Counted from the first letter of the stretch, positions 1-8,550 are shown. The stretch is 64,000 nucleotides of DNA from Campylobacter showae (GCF_900699785.1 NZ_LR535679.1:372001-436000); one strand, 5' to 3'. Notes: generated by a model from the sequence alone, not told the origin. Numbers and translations: made by a program.

Positions 1-358
1 CTGCGCCGCCGTTTTTACTAAACGGCACTGCGGACGCGCCGTAAAGAGGCTCGCTAGACGAGATCAAACGCGAGCTCGCGCGCGGTACGACGTAGATACG
101 CATACCGCCCTTTTCCTCGCGAAATCTCACCTCCGCAAGAGCCAAAATTTTATCCTCGACCTTCGGCAGCGCACCACTAGCGACGTCGCAAAAATAAAGC
201 TTACGGTCGTAGGCGAGGATTTCCTCTTTGCAGACGAATTCCTTCTCGTCGCTGATGTTTATCACGGTGTAGGGCCTGCCGTCCTCTGCGCCCGAATTTA
301 CGCTCAGGCTAAAAGAAAACGCCAAAATCGGTAAAAAAAGTAAAAAATATTTTCTCAT
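1..358 (-). CDS. Exported protein, N-terminal part (PflA-like), cut by window edge
   Basis: Open frame from ATG at 358 running off the left edge (119 codons visible). It begins with a signal peptide (MRKYFLLFLPILAFSF), so the product is exported. The mature start, NSGAEDGRPYTVINI followed by a short Cys-containing segment, resembles my memory of the N terminus of PflA-type proteins, the TPR-rich periplasmic proteins needed for flagellar rotation in Campylobacter and Helicobacter. No TPR repeat lies in the visible part. In C. jejuni pflA sits just after the nuo operon; here the upstream neighbour is an unrecognised 251-aa gene. The exported-protein call is firm; the PflA assignment is an inference. 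Confidence 0.5.
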   Translation of the reverse strand, partial: MRKYFLLFLPILAFSFSLSVNSGAEDGRPYTVINISDEKEFVCKEEILAYDRKLYFCDVASGALPKVEDKILALAEVRFREEKGGMRIYVVPRASSRLISSSEPLYGASAVPFSKNGGA

Positions 359-665
359 GCGGCCATTATACCCTTTTTCGTTTAAAAAGCGCTATAAAAG
401 CGAATATAACGCGCTTTTGAAGCGATTTTTTTACTAAATTTCGCGCATTTGGATAAAATTTTATTTAGCCTAAATTTAACTTTGGCATAGAGGAGAAATT
501 TGGGTTTTGAAGTAGCGAGGTTGCGGGTAAATTTACTCGCCTCACGCCAAAAAGCTCCGCCCGCTCCGTCAAATTTGACGTAACAAGCCCGGCTTATGGG
601 ATTAAATTTATAAAATTTGGCCGCCTCGGCAGATAAATCTATGTGTCAAATTTGACCGATTGCCG
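359..665. other. Intergenic region with dense AAATTT words
   Basis: About 300 bases without a convincing gene. It holds nine AAATTT hexamers and a near-perfect palindrome at 523-540 (GCGgGTAAATTTACtCGC), which may act as a hairpin for the minus-strand transcript leaving the 251-aa gene. No T-tract follows it. Confidence 0.6.
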
Positions 666-1421
666 CTACGCCTCTTTTGAGATCTTAACGAGCTTAAACG
701 CGTATCCGCTAAATTTAGCCCTGCAAAGCGCGACCGTACCCTTCATCTGCGGTTCTAGCTTAAATTTGGCCTTTGCCTCTACGCCCTTAGCCTGCACGCT
801 CACCATATCGCCGTCTTTTACCTTTGCGGCCGCGGCAAACGACGCCGAGCCGATTAGCTCCTTTACCTCGCCGCTCAAATTTGACCCGTCCGCTTCCTCC
901 ATAAAAAACACGACGCTACCGTCAAAGTTCTCGGGCTCTTTTAGCGGCGTTAGCTTGCCGTCCGCTTTAAACTCGCCCTGCGCGCCGTCAGCTAAAACGA
1001 CGTTTTTGCCGAGCATTTGCAAAAACTCGAATATATTTTTCGCGTCCGCATGCGCCAAAAATGAGCTGTCGATCACGATATTTTCGCACCCACTCAAAAA
1101 CTCCGCGATCTGCTCGAACTCCTCCTCGCCGACGTTGCACTCGCCGCTTAGGTATCCTTCGTCAAGCCCTTCAAAATATTCGCGCGTTTGCTCGTCAAAT
1201 TTAGCCGCGTCAAGCGAGTATTTACAAAGCAAAGCCAGCACGTAGCTAGCCGATCCGATCTCGCAGCGAACGAGATTTTCAGTGCCTAAAATTTTATCCT
1301 CAAAGCAAGAAATATATAAAAATTCATTTTGCTTTATCTGCTCCGCTAGCTGCGGATTTTGCTCGCAGAGCAGGCTTGCCAGGCTCAAAGTTTTTGCATT
1401 TTTAAATTCGCCAAATTTCAT
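666..1421 (-). CDS. Hypothetical protein, 251 aa
   Basis: Not recognised with confidence. It is acidic and soluble, with no signal peptide or membrane span. The N-terminal half has two short Cys-containing helices (LLCEQNP near residue 19, ALLCKYSL near 67). The last 50 residues (KVKDGDMVSVQAKGVEAKAK... then TVALCRAKFSG) look like the small beta-barrel found at the C terminus of molybdopterin enzymes and NuoG. The divergent subunit that replaces NuoF in the complex I of these bacteria is of similar size, and in C. jejuni pflA lies beside nuo, so a relocated complex I-related subunit is possible. That is weak inference. ATG is preceded by a purine-rich stretch. Confidence 0.55.
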   Translation of the reverse strand: MKFGEFKNAKTLSLASLLCEQNPQLAEQIKQNEFLYISCFEDKILGTENLVRCEIGSASYVLALLCKYSLDAAKFDEQTREYFEGLDEGYLSGECNVGEEEFEQIAEFLSGCENIVIDSSFLAHADAKNIFEFLQMLGKNVVLADGAQGEFKADGKLTPLKEPENFDGSVVFFMEEADGSNLSGEVKELIGSASFAAAAKVKDGDMVSVQAKGVEAKAKFKLEPQMKGTVALCRAKFSGYAFKLVKISKEA

Positions 1422-1477
1422 CGTTTTATCCTTTAAATTTAGCTTGGATTTTATAAAAATTTGTTTTAAGAGGGGGT

Positions 1478-1504
1478 AAATTTGCGCCGATTAGACGCAA
1501 ATTT
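1478..1504. repeat. Inverted repeat built on AAATTTGCG
   Basis: AAATTTGCG (1478-1486) and CGCAAATTT (1496-1504) form a perfect 9-bp stem with a 9-nt loop, right after the racemase stop codon in transcript sense. No T-tract follows on the minus strand, so it is a hairpin or transcript end rather than a classical terminator. Confidence 0.6.
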
Positions 1505-1506
1505 GA

Positions 1507-2190
1507 TTATTTTTCTAGGCCAAATTTAACGGCTGCTTTAGCAAGCTCGAGGGTAGCGTCTACGAATTTATCTTTTTTCATCGCGTACGGCAAAAATAGC
1601 GGTATCTCCGTGCAAGCCGCGATATACGCATCAGCCTCGATGGCTGCGATCGTATCGTTAAAGAGACCCACGTACTCCTTTAGTTTGTTTGCCTTTGCGC
1701 CCTTGTAGATGCAGTCCATGATGTTTGTCATCAAATTTTCCGGGATTTTTACGCACTCTAGGCCTGCGGCGATCAGCTCGTTTTCGTAAATTTTAGCCGC
1801 GGTCGTGCCGGTAGTGGCGATGACGGCGATCTTTTTAGCGTGTGGGAAATTCGACTTTATCGACGAAGTCGCGATTTTAGCGATGTGCAGGATATTTACG
1901 CCGCACTCATCCGTTAGTCGCTTGGCAAAATAGTGAGCCGTGTTGCAAGCTATGCAGATAGCCTCGCAGCCGGCGTTTTTTAGCCTAGTTGCAGACTCTT
2001 TCATAAAAGGAAACGGATCCTCGCCTCCGTGCAGGATATACGCCGTGCGGTCCGGGATCTGCGGGTGGTTATCGATGACGATAGGGATGTTGTCCTGATC
2101 TTTTGCGGCGTTTGTGAGTTCTACGATCTTAGCGTATAGATCTATCGTAGCTAGCGGTCCCATGCCGCCTAAAATTCCGATTCGTTTCAT
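1507..2190 (-). CDS. Aspartate/glutamate racemase family protein
   Basis: 227-aa cytosolic amino-acid racemase of the Asp/Glu/hydantoin racemase superfamily, the usual length for aspartate racemase. The start IGILGGMGPLAT is the family signature. The two catalytic cysteines are both present: Cys82 in ACNTAHY and Cys193 in AACTEIPL, so the enzyme should be active without a cofactor. It lies downstream of dcuA and aspA on the same strand, which suggests conversion of D-aspartate to the L form for aspartase. A hairpin terminator separates it from dcuA, so it may be partly independent. Substrate (Asp or Glu) cannot be fixed from sequence. Confidence 0.88.
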   Translation of the reverse strand: MKRIGILGGMGPLATIDLYAKIVELTNAAKDQDNIPIVIDNHPQIPDRTAYILHGGEDPFPFMKESATRLKNAGCEAICIACNTAHYFAKRLTDECGVNILHIAKIATSSIKSNFPHAKKIAVIATTGTTAAKIYENELIAAGLECVKIPENLMTNIMDCIYKGAKANKLKEYVGLFNDTIAAIEADAYIAACTEIPLFLPYAMKKDKFVDATLELAKAAVKFGLEK

Positions 2191-2207
2191 GAAAAAGTCC
2201 TTAAATT

Positions 2208-2235
2208 TAAAAAAGCCGAGAGCAAAGTCTCGGCT
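2208..2235 (-). terminator. Rho-independent terminator after dcuA
   Basis: Stem AGCCGAGA (2214-2221) with TCTCGGCT (2228-2235), loop of 6, followed in minus-strand sense by TTTTTT (the A-run at 2208-2213). A textbook intrinsic terminator between dcuA and the racemase gene. Confidence 0.85.
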
Positions 2236-2253
2236 AAATTTGGCTCAAAATTC

Positions 2254-3597
2254 TTAGAGAAGAACAGGAGCGATGAGGAATGCTAGCGCAACCGAAAGAG
2301 CAACCATGATGGTGCCAGGCACGAAGAATGAGTGGTTAAATACGAATTTACCGACTCTAGTCGTTCCCGTATCGTCCATAGCGATAGCGCCCAAAGTCGT
2401 AGGATACGTAGGAAGTACGAATAGTCCTGAAACAGCGGCAAATGAAGCTACTAGGATCCAAATTTGACCCGAGTTTTCAGGCGTAGTCATACCTAGCGCA
2501 GCAGCGACTGCAGGCATCATGACGCGAGTAGTTGCAGCTTGAGAGTATAGCAAGCAGCTTAGGAAATATAGCGCGACGGCTAATATGAACGGATACTGCG
2601 TAACGATATTTTTAGCTACCTCTTTGATGCTATCGATGTGGCCGTTTACAAAAGTAGTGCCTAGCCATGCGATACCGATGACGCATATGCACGCGTTCAT
2701 ACCGCTTTGGAAAGTGCTGGTTGAAAGCAATTTGCTAGTGTCGACCTTACAAAGCGTAGCGATAAGGAAGCCAATAGTAAGCATAAAGCTGATGATCGCA
2801 GCATCTCTAGAAAGGATAGGTTTTGCCACGATGCCAAGGCTCTTAGAAATAACAAGCGCATAGCAAACGACGACTAAAACGCCGACGGCAAATATCGCAA
2901 CCGATCTTTTTGCATAAGGTTTTAGCGCTTGATACTCTACCTCTTTTATCTCCGCAACCGCGCCTCTAGCAAGTCTGTCTTGATAGATAGGGTCTTTTGA
3001 GAGGTCAAGATCGTAAAATTTATTTACGATGAAGGCCGTAATAATCATAGCTACGAAAGTAGTAGATATGCAGATGAAAAGTAGCATCGGATAGCTAACG
3101 CCAAGAGGCTCGCAAACGCCCGTCATCGCAACGAAAGCCGCAGATATAGGGCTGGCGGTGATCGCTACTTGAGATGAAACGACCGAGAGCGCAAGAGGCG
3201 CGCTAGGTTTGATGTTTTGCGTTTTAGCAACCTCTACGATAACAGGGATCATAGAAAACGCAGTGTGACCTGTACCCGCTAGTATCGTAAGTAGATACGT
3301 AACTATAGGTGCTAGGTAGTTGATTTGTTTTGGGTTCTTGCGCAAAATTTTAGATGCAACCTGAACCAAATAATCAAGTCCGCCCGCGACTTGCATCGCA
3401 GTGATGGCCGAAATAACGGACGCGATGATTAAAATAACGTCCATCGGGATATCTTTCATATCCACTTTCATACCAAGCATCGCCAAAACGACTACGCCAA
3501 GACCGCCGGCGTAACCTACGCCCATTCCGCCTAGCCTAACGCCTAGGTAGATACCTCCGAGTAGGACTATAATCTGTAAAATCAGCATTATATCCAT
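2254..3597 (-). CDS. dcuA: Anaerobic C4-dicarboxylate transporter DcuA/DcuB family
   Basis: 447-aa inner-membrane protein with about ten hydrophobic helices and the Dcu family motifs (GGLGVVVLAMLG near residue 31, TILAGTGHTAFS near 104, SPISAAFVAMTG near 150). Dcu carriers exchange external aspartate or fumarate for succinate under low oxygen. It lies directly after aspA, so the pair imports aspartate, deaminates it to fumarate and exports succinate. The start is supported by AAGGAG seven bases upstream. DcuA and DcuB cannot be told apart with certainty; the aspA neighbourhood favours DcuA. Confidence 0.92.
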   Translation of the reverse strand: MDIMLILQIIVLLGGIYLGVRLGGMGVGYAGGLGVVVLAMLGMKVDMKDIPMDVILIIASVISAITAMQVAGGLDYLVQVASKILRKNPKQINYLAPIVTYLLTILAGTGHTAFSMIPVIVEVAKTQNIKPSAPLALSVVSSQVAITASPISAAFVAMTGVCEPLGVSYPMLLFICISTTFVAMIITAFIVNKFYDLDLSKDPIYQDRLARGAVAEIKEVEYQALKPYAKRSVAIFAVGVLVVVCYALVISKSLGIVAKPILSRDAAIISFMLTIGFLIATLCKVDTSKLLSTSTFQSGMNACICVIGIAWLGTTFVNGHIDSIKEVAKNIVTQYPFILAVALYFLSCLLYSQAATTRVMMPAVAAALGMTTPENSGQIWILVASFAAVSGLFVLPTYPTTLGAIAMDDTGTTRVGKFVFNHSFFVPGTIMVALSVALAFLIAPVLL

Positions 3598-3642
3598 AGG
3601 AAAACTCCTTGTATTAGATTTTGTTTTTCACTTACTAAATTT

Positions 3643-3670
3643 AAAAGGCGCCGAATTTTACCTCGGCGCT
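3643..3670 (-). terminator. Terminator or attenuator between aspA and dcuA
   Basis: Stem GCGCCGA (3648-3654) with TCGGCGC (3663-3669), loop of 8, then CTTTTAAATTT in minus-strand sense. Its position between aspA and dcuA would let dcuA be transcribed at a lower level than aspA or from its own promoter. Confidence 0.72.
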
Positions 3671-3687
3671 TTAAGACTTTTGCTCAG

Positions 3688-5088
3688 TTATTTGCCCATG
3701 TGAGGGTTTAGCATATTTTTAGGCTCTAGGATCTTGTCTATCTCCTCTTTTTTCAAATATCCTCTCTCCAAGCAGATATCACCTACGGCTTTGCCTGTTT
3801 GCAACGCTTCTTTAGCGATGCTTGCAGATTTTTCGTAGCCGATGTACGGGTTAAACGCAGTTACGATACCGACTGAGCCGAGTACTGATTTTAAGCATGC
3901 TTCAGGATTTGCGGTTAGTTTTCTGATAGCTTTTTCGGCTAGGGTTTTCATCGCATTTTCAAGGATGAAGATCGAGTTAAATAGCGCGTAAGCGATACCA
4001 GGCTCAAATGCGTTTAGCTCAAATTCGCCTCTCTCGCTGCAAAGCATTATGGTTACGTCGTTGCCGATTACCTCGTAGCATGCCTCGCCTACGACCTCTG
4101 CGATGACCGGGTTTACTTTACCAGGCATGATAGAGCTACCAGGCTGCATCTGAGGTAAATTTATCTCGCCAAGACCGCATCTTGGGCCTGAGTTCATTAA
4201 TCTTAAGTCGTTTGCAATCTTGCTTAGGCGAACGGCAGCCGTTTTTAGCGCGCCGCTAACGTGAACAAAATCTGCAGTGTCTTGAGTAGCTGCGATGAAA
4301 TCATCGGCAGGCTTAAAGTTTACGCCTGTAATTTGGCTTAAAATTTTATGAACGGCCGCTTTATAATCAGGATGGCAGTTGATGCCCGTTCCGATCGCGG
4401 TCGCACCCATGTTTAGCACAGCCATAGACTCTCTTGCGGCGGTGATTTTTTCGATATCGCTTTTGATGTAGCTTGCAAATGCGTTAAACGTGTTGCCAAG
4501 CGTCGTAGGAACGGCGTCTTCTAGCTCGGTTCTACCCATTTTGATGATATCTTTAAAGTCTTTTGCCTTGACTTCTAGCTCGTTTTTAAGTAGCTCCATA
4601 GCCTTTAAAAGATCGGTTAGTTTGGCGTATGTAGCGACTTTGATCGAGCTTGGATAAGTGTCGTTGGTGCTTTGGCCCAAATTCGTATGGTCGTTTGGAT
4701 GCAGATACTGATACTCGCCTTTTTTGTGTCCTAGGCTTTCAAGCGCGACGTTCGTTATAACTTCGTTTGTGTTCATATTGGTGCTAGTTCCGGCACCGCC
4801 TTGGATCATATCTACTACGAATTGATCTAAATATTTACCCGCGATTAGCTCGTCGCACGCTTTTGCGATTGCGTCGGCTTTTTGCGCGTCTAGAACTCCA
4901 ACTTCTTTGTTGGCTAAGGCCGCAGCCTTTTTGATTTGAGCAAATGCCTTTACGAAATACGGATAATCTTTAAGCGGTCGTCCGCTCATGTGGAAATTCT
5001 CAAGCGCCCTGAATGTTTGCACGCCGTAATATACATCATCAGCTATCTCTAGCTCACCTATGAAGTCGTGTTCTCTTCTGGTTCCCAT
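3688..5088 (-). CDS. aspA: Aspartate ammonia-lyase (aspartase)
   Basis: 466 aa, normal for aspartase. It converts L-aspartate to fumarate and ammonia in the cytosol, feeding fumarate respiration and the TCA cycle, a main carbon route in asaccharolytic Campylobacter. The fumarase/aspartase superfamily signature GSSIMPGKVNP lies at 317-327 with catalytic Ser318, and the conserved GGAGTSTNMN stretch is at 98-107. The substrate loop favours aspartase over class II fumarase, as does the dcuA neighbour. AAGGAG stands seven bases before the ATG. The gene is preceded by a long AT-rich region that probably carries its regulated promoter. Confidence 0.95.
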   Translation of the reverse strand: MGTRREHDFIGELEIADDVYYGVQTFRALENFHMSGRPLKDYPYFVKAFAQIKKAAALANKEVGVLDAQKADAIAKACDELIAGKYLDQFVVDMIQGGAGTSTNMNTNEVITNVALESLGHKKGEYQYLHPNDHTNLGQSTNDTYPSSIKVATYAKLTDLLKAMELLKNELEVKAKDFKDIIKMGRTELEDAVPTTLGNTFNAFASYIKSDIEKITAARESMAVLNMGATAIGTGINCHPDYKAAVHKILSQITGVNFKPADDFIAATQDTADFVHVSGALKTAAVRLSKIANDLRLMNSGPRCGLGEINLPQMQPGSSIMPGKVNPVIAEVVGEACYEVIGNDVTIMLCSERGEFELNAFEPGIAYALFNSIFILENAMKTLAEKAIRKLTANPEACLKSVLGSVGIVTAFNPYIGYEKSASIAKEALQTGKAVGDICLERGYLKKEEIDKILEPKNMLNPHMGK

Positions 5089-5670
5089 AATGGTACTCCT
5101 TGTGATGAAATTGAATAGTGAAACTATAGCGCAATTAAACTGATATTTAAATTAAAAGTTTAATTTTTTATTTATTTTTTTATTACTATTTTGTTATTTT
5201 TATATATCCAAGTGAACTTAATTTATCTTTAAAATAGCCTAAACAACGCAATACTTTTTGCTTTTAAATATTATATATTTTTTAAATACGAGTAATAAAT
5301 GTATGAGATAGTGTCTCTAAAATTTAAATTATTAACTTTTTGTTTTACTATTTTATACTTATAATAAAGCTTAACTTAAAATGTTATATTAATTTTTCTT
5401 GAAAGAGGTTGATGGTTTAAATTTTGATTTTTTTGAGTAGTTTGACGGCTATAAATTTTATATGTTTTTAAATTCGTATTTTTTGTTGAAGTATGACGAA
5501 AATTTAGTTTTTTATAATTTAAGAAATTTTCGGGCATTAAATTTAAATCTACTTATTTTTATATATCTAGTTTTTACTTTGTTTTTTAGGTCAACGCTAA
5601 TAAATTTGATAAAATCGCTTCTGGTTTACGCACCATAGTCTAAATTTTATAAAATTTAAAGTTAAACCTT
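5089..5670. other. AT-rich intergenic region upstream of aspA
   Basis: About 580 bases whose GC content is far below the rest of the window (long runs of A and T, especially 5150-5540). No gene seen. It must contain the aspA promoter, read leftward. On the plus strand an AAATTTGATAAAATCGC block near 5604-5620 is the same as the one upstream of the CPHH lipoprotein near 27364-27380 and looks like a -10 region reading to the right. Confidence 0.6.
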
Positions 5671-5871
5671 ATGAAGATTAATAACTTCACCACTGCCACT
5701 CAGAGGCAAACTATGCAAAATCACATATTAAAAAAGCTTAAAAGCCTTATGAAGCGATGCCAGTACGGTAAAATTCAAATTACCACAATAGGCAACCCCG
5801 CCAAAGCCTCTAGCATAGTTACCTATCTTAAGCTCTTTTTATTGTTGCTTTGGTACAAAAAATTAACGTAG
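5671..5871 (+). CDS. Doubtful small ORF or gene remnant, 66 aa
   Basis: Open frame MKINNFTTATQRQTMQNH..., basic, ending in a hydrophobic stretch (LKLFLLLLWYKKLT). It follows a promoter-like GATAAAAT near 5609 but has no good ribosome site (GTTAAACCTT before the ATG). Just after its stop another frame reads on with a sensible peptide (VDPYVALLKPFYRPIFIGG, 5871 onward) without a start codon. This would fit a decayed, frameshifted gene. I do not recognise either part. Confidence 0.2.
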   Translation: MKINNFTTATQRQTMQNHILKKLKSLMKRCQYGKIQITTIGNPAKASSIVTYLKLFLLLLWYKKLT

Positions 5872-5919
5872 ATCCTTACGTGGCGCTACTAAAACCATTC
5901 TACAGACCAATATTTATCG

Positions 5920-5940
5920 GTGGCTTTATAGCAAAGCCAC
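5920..5940. repeat. Perfect hairpin after the cupin gene
   Basis: GTGGCTTT (5920-5927) and AAAGCCAC (5933-5940) with a 5-nt loop, 12 bases past the cupin stop. No T-tract follows on either strand, so terminator function is uncertain. Confidence 0.5.
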
Positions 5941-5951
5941 AAAAACAAAGA

Positions 5952-6284
5952 CTAAGGCTTTAAAACCCCAAAAACTCTACTTACATCGTCATTTTTGCTC
6001 AAGCTAAGTCTTACGATGCTATTTTCCAAAGCAACCAAGGCATGTACTACGTTTGGCTCGAGCGTAACCATATCAAGCGCATCCAAGATAACATTGTTTT
6101 CTCCAACGCTAAAATCTATCTTGCCGCTTAAAACCTGCACCATGATAGCGCCAGGAGCCTTATGTTCCTTCATTTGGGCACCTTTTTCTAAATTTATGCG
6201 TATTTCTTTACTGTTCGGTCCATCAAAAAGCTTAGCTACAGTAACGCCGTTAAATACGTCATTTTGCCATACAATTTTTTCCAT
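5952..6284 (-). CDS. Small cupin-domain protein
   Basis: 110 aa, a single cupin barrel. The first cupin motif region is GAQMKEHKAPGAIMVQVLSGK (one His at 42) and the second is LEPNVVHALVALENSIV (His 82). With few of the usual metal-binding His/Glu residues it is probably a sensor or storage-type cupin rather than an enzyme. It is monocistronic, between rplS and the AT-rich gap. Family is clear; substrate and role unknown. Confidence 0.78.
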   Translation of the reverse strand: MEKIVWQNDVFNGVTVAKLFDGPNSKEIRINLEKGAQMKEHKAPGAIMVQVLSGKIDFSVGENNVILDALDMVTLEPNVVHALVALENSIVRLSLSKNDDVSRVFGVLKP

Positions 6285-6388
6285 TTATAACCTTTATTAT
6301 AAAATAATAACAGGATTGTAACTCTAATTTTAGATAAAATGATTGATTTTAATTAAGCGTTTTTAAAATTTAAGAATACAGAAAGAAG

Positions 6389-6414
6389 GCAAAAGCCTAA
6401 AACTAGACTTTTGC
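6389..6414 (-). terminator. Hairpin after rplS
   Basis: GCAAAAG (6389-6395) and CTTTTGC (6408-6414), with the stem continuing inward as CTA/TAG after one mismatch and a 4-nt loop; pyrimidine-rich CTTCTTTC follows in minus sense. It ends the ffh-rplS transcript. Confidence 0.68.
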
Positions 6415-6425
6415 AAGGAGTAAAA

Positions 6426-6782
6426 CTATTTTTTAAGCTCTTTAATACGAGCGGCTTTACCGCGTCTATCACGTAGATAAAATAGCTTAGCACGGCGAAC
6501 GCGACCTTGTCTTAGAACGGTTATGCTCTCTAGACTTTCGCTATAGATAGGGAAAATTCTCTCTACGCCTACGCTATTTGCGCCTATTTTTCTGATGATA
6601 AATGTTTCGCCAGTTCCGCTTCCGCGTCTTGCTATGCAAATACCTTCAAAATTTTGAATTCTTGCTTTATCGCCCTCTTTGATGCGGATAGCTATACGTA
6701 AAGTATCTCCAGCACGAAAATCAGGCACAGACTTTTGGGCTATTTGAGTTTGTTCAAACGCCTCGATATACTTGTTTCTCAT
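6426..6782 (-). CDS. rplS: 50S ribosomal protein L19
   Basis: 118 aa, normal size. Contains the L19 hallmarks [20 protein letters not shown] (22-41), [12 protein letters not shown] (43-54), [16 protein letters not shown] and the basic end [20 protein letters not shown] structural protein at the 30S-50S interface. Last gene of the rpsP-khpA-rimM-trmD-rplS series; its start overlaps the trmD stop by four bases (ATGA), so translation is coupled. Confidence 0.97.
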   Translation of the reverse strand: MRNKYIEAFEQTQIAQKSVPDFRAGDTLRIAIRIKEGDKARIQNFEGICIARRGSGTGETFIIRKIGANSVGVERIFPIYSESLESITVLRQGRVRRAKLFYLRDRRGKAARIKELKK

Positions 6783-7483
6783 ATTTTTTCCTTAGTCGGC
6801 GGCTCAAATTTTTGGTATAAATCCGGACGAAAAAACCTAGTTTTTAAGAACGCCATATTATTTTTCAAAGCTCTGATTTTAGCATGGTCTCCCTTTAAAA
6901 ACGCTGAAACTACACCAGAACCTTTGTAATCACTGGGTTTTGTAAAAGACGGAGCCTCAAGTAAATCACCTTCAAAACTTTCAACTTCAAGACTTTGATT
7001 ATTTCCTAAAACGCCTTCAATATTGCGAGAAATCGCATCGGCAATACAAAGCCCCGCCAGCTCCCCTCCAGTCATCACAAAGTCGCCGATACAAAAAATT
7101 TCATCTGCGTATTTTTCTACCATTCGCTCATCTATGCCCTCATACCTACCGCAAACCAGACAAATATGTTCTTTTTTTGCCAGGCGCCTAGCATCGTTTT
7201 GGGTAAATTTTTTCCCGGCGGGCGCAAGAAAAATAGTATGAGATTTTGGCTTATTTTTTAGTAAAAATTTTAAAGCATCATCAAGAGGCTGACATGTCAT
7301 GAGTAATCCTGCGCCGCCTCCAACCATATAGTCATCTACCTTTTTATGCTTATCTGCGCTAAAATCCCGAGGATTTAAAAAATCAATTGAGATAAGTTTA
7401 TCTTTTACCGCACGACCCAAAATACTATCTTCAAAATAAGGTCGCACAAGGCTTTCAAAAAGCGTAACAAAGGTAAATTTCAT
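6779..7483 (-). CDS. trmD: tRNA (guanine37-N1)-methyltransferase
   Basis: 234 aa, SPOUT-class trefoil-knot enzyme making m1G37 in tRNAs that read CNN codons, thereby preventing +1 frameshifts. Motifs: [17 protein letters not shown] at the start, [13 protein letters not shown] (50-62), [13 protein letters not shown] (near 113), and the SAM knot region [14 protein letters not shown] (132-145). It lies between rimM (shared base) and rplS (4-base overlap), the standard bacterial order. Confidence 0.96.
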   Translation of the reverse strand: MKFTFVTLFESLVRPYFEDSILGRAVKDKLISIDFLNPRDFSADKHKKVDDYMVGGGAGLLMTCQPLDDALKFLLKNKPKSHTIFLAPAGKKFTQNDARRLAKKEHICLVCGRYEGIDERMVEKYADEIFCIGDFVMTGGELAGLCIADAISRNIEGVLGNNQSLEVESFEGDLLEAPSFTKPSDYKGSGVVSAFLKGDHAKIRALKNNMAFLKTRFFRPDLYQKFEPPTKEKI

Positions 7484-8010
7484 CAGGAATTTTCTAAAAT
7501 TAAGATAGCATTTTTGGTGTAAATTTTTTTATTTTCCACATCGACTTTTTCTATATAAACGTCGATATAAGGAATGTAAAAACTTTTTTCCAACCCTTTG
7601 GCAATCAAATTTTCATCGGTTTTTACTAAAAATAGATGATTTGCGCCGACTTCGTCTATATCCTCTACTTCGCCGAGTCTTTGGTTATTCTCATAAATTT
7701 CGCAACCGATGACATCAAAATAGAAAAATTCGCCCTTTTTTAGTTTGCAGTTTTTTCTAGTTTCTTCTTTTGTAGTGTAGATTGTTTTATTTGTAAGAGT
7801 TTTTGCGCTATCTATATCTTCAAAACCGTAAAAAGAGATCGTATTATTTGTATGATTGTAGTTTTTTACGACGAGTTCTTTACCGTCTTTGTCGAAAAAT
7901 GTAGCATTTTTTTTAAACTGGTTAGGAAAGTCGCCTTTATTATGAAGCTTGACAAACCCCTTTAATCCTATCGTTTTGCCAAGCAATGCGACTTCTACAA
8001 GCTCACTCAA
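7483..8010 (-). CDS. rimM: Ribosome maturation factor RimM
   Basis: 175 aa. Assists 16S 3' domain assembly by binding S19. Begins with the RimM signature [20 protein letters not shown]; the C-terminal PRC barrel includes [14 protein letters not shown] and a late [14 protein letters not shown] stretch. Its start overlaps khpA by eight bases and its stop shares a base with the trmD start. AT content is higher than in neighbours, common for this weakly conserved protein. Confidence 0.93.
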   Translation of the reverse strand: MSELVEVALLGKTIGLKGFVKLHNKGDFPNQFKKNATFFDKDGKELVVKNYNHTNNTISFYGFEDIDSAKTLTNKTIYTTKEETRKNCKLKKGEFFYFDVIGCEIYENNQRLGEVEDIDEVGANHLFLVKTDENLIAKGLEKSFYIPYIDVYIEKVDVENKKIYTKNAILILENS

Positions 8011-8245
8011 GAGGCTTTACCGTAACGCGGTATGATGTCGCATCTTTGGCTTTATAGCCCACGATTACGGTCTTTATCGCGTTTATCATCCTGCCGTCTT
8101 TGCCGATAAGCTTGCCTGTATCGACTTTATCGGCGTAGATTATCAACTCGGCAAAATTTTCGCCAAGCTCAACTCGCTCAAGTTTCACTTTATCTGGAAA
8201 ATCAGCGATGAGCTTAGCGTATTCAAGTAAAAAATTTTCTACCAT
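8003..8245 (-). CDS. khpA: KH-domain RNA-binding protein KhpA
   Basis: 80 aa, one KH domain with the GKDGRMINAIKTVI (GxxG) loop at 54-67. KhpA binds RNA, often with KhpB/Jag, and is encoded between rpsP and rimM in many bacteria, as here. Seven bases separate it from rpsP and no strong ribosome site is visible, so it probably relies on translational coupling. Confidence 0.92.
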   Translation of the reverse strand: MVENFLLEYAKLIADFPDKVKLERVELGENFAELIIYADKVDTGKLIGKDGRMINAIKTVIVGYKAKDATSYRVTVKPLE

Positions 8246-8252
8246 TTTTTAA

Positions 8253-8483
8253 TTATTTGCTAGTTATTTTTGCAACCCTGTCACTAAGTTTCGCACCGAC
8301 GCCTTTCCAATAAGCCAAACGCTCAGCGTCAAATTTTACCACCTCAGGCTCAACCATAGGGTTGTAGTATCCGATCGACTCTATCCAGCCGCCGTCTCTT
8401 CTTTTTCTGCTATCCGTTACGACTATACGATAAAAAGGTTTTTTCTTGCGTCCCATTCTCGTTAGTCTTACTACTGTTGCCAT
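8253..8483 (-). CDS. rpsP: 30S ribosomal protein S16
   Basis: 76 aa, with the S16 signature [21 protein letters not shown] at 4-24 and [17 protein letters not shown] primary 16S rRNA-binding assembly protein. It is preceded by AGAAGGAGAAATATA and by a 14-bp inverted repeat in the ffh-rpsP spacer that could set its level relative to ffh. Confidence 0.97.
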   Translation of the reverse strand: MATVVRLTRMGRKKKPFYRIVVTDSRKRRDGGWIESIGYYNPMVEPEVVKFDAERLAYWKGVGAKLSDRVAKITSK

Positions 8484-8510
8484 TATATTTCTCCTTCTGT
8501 TTTTTAAATA

Positions 8511-8548
8511 GGCTTAAATTTGGCCACGCTCGTAGCCAAATTTAAGCC
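8511..8548. repeat. Perfect 14-bp inverted repeat between ffh and rpsP
   Basis: GGCTTAAATTTGGC (8511-8524) and GCCAAATTTAAGCC (8535-8548) with a 10-nt loop. In the minus-strand transcript it follows the ffh stop. A second small hairpin (GCCCT/AGGGC) spans the ffh stop codon just upstream. There is no T-tract. It may be a processing site, an attenuator, or an uptake-word dyad. Confidence 0.75.
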
Positions 8549-8550
8549 CT

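Noticed and set aside
5600-5950. tmRNA, 6S RNA or SRP RNA in the AT-rich gap
   Set aside because: No tRNA-like ends, no tag reading frame, no SRP Alu or tetraloop motif.
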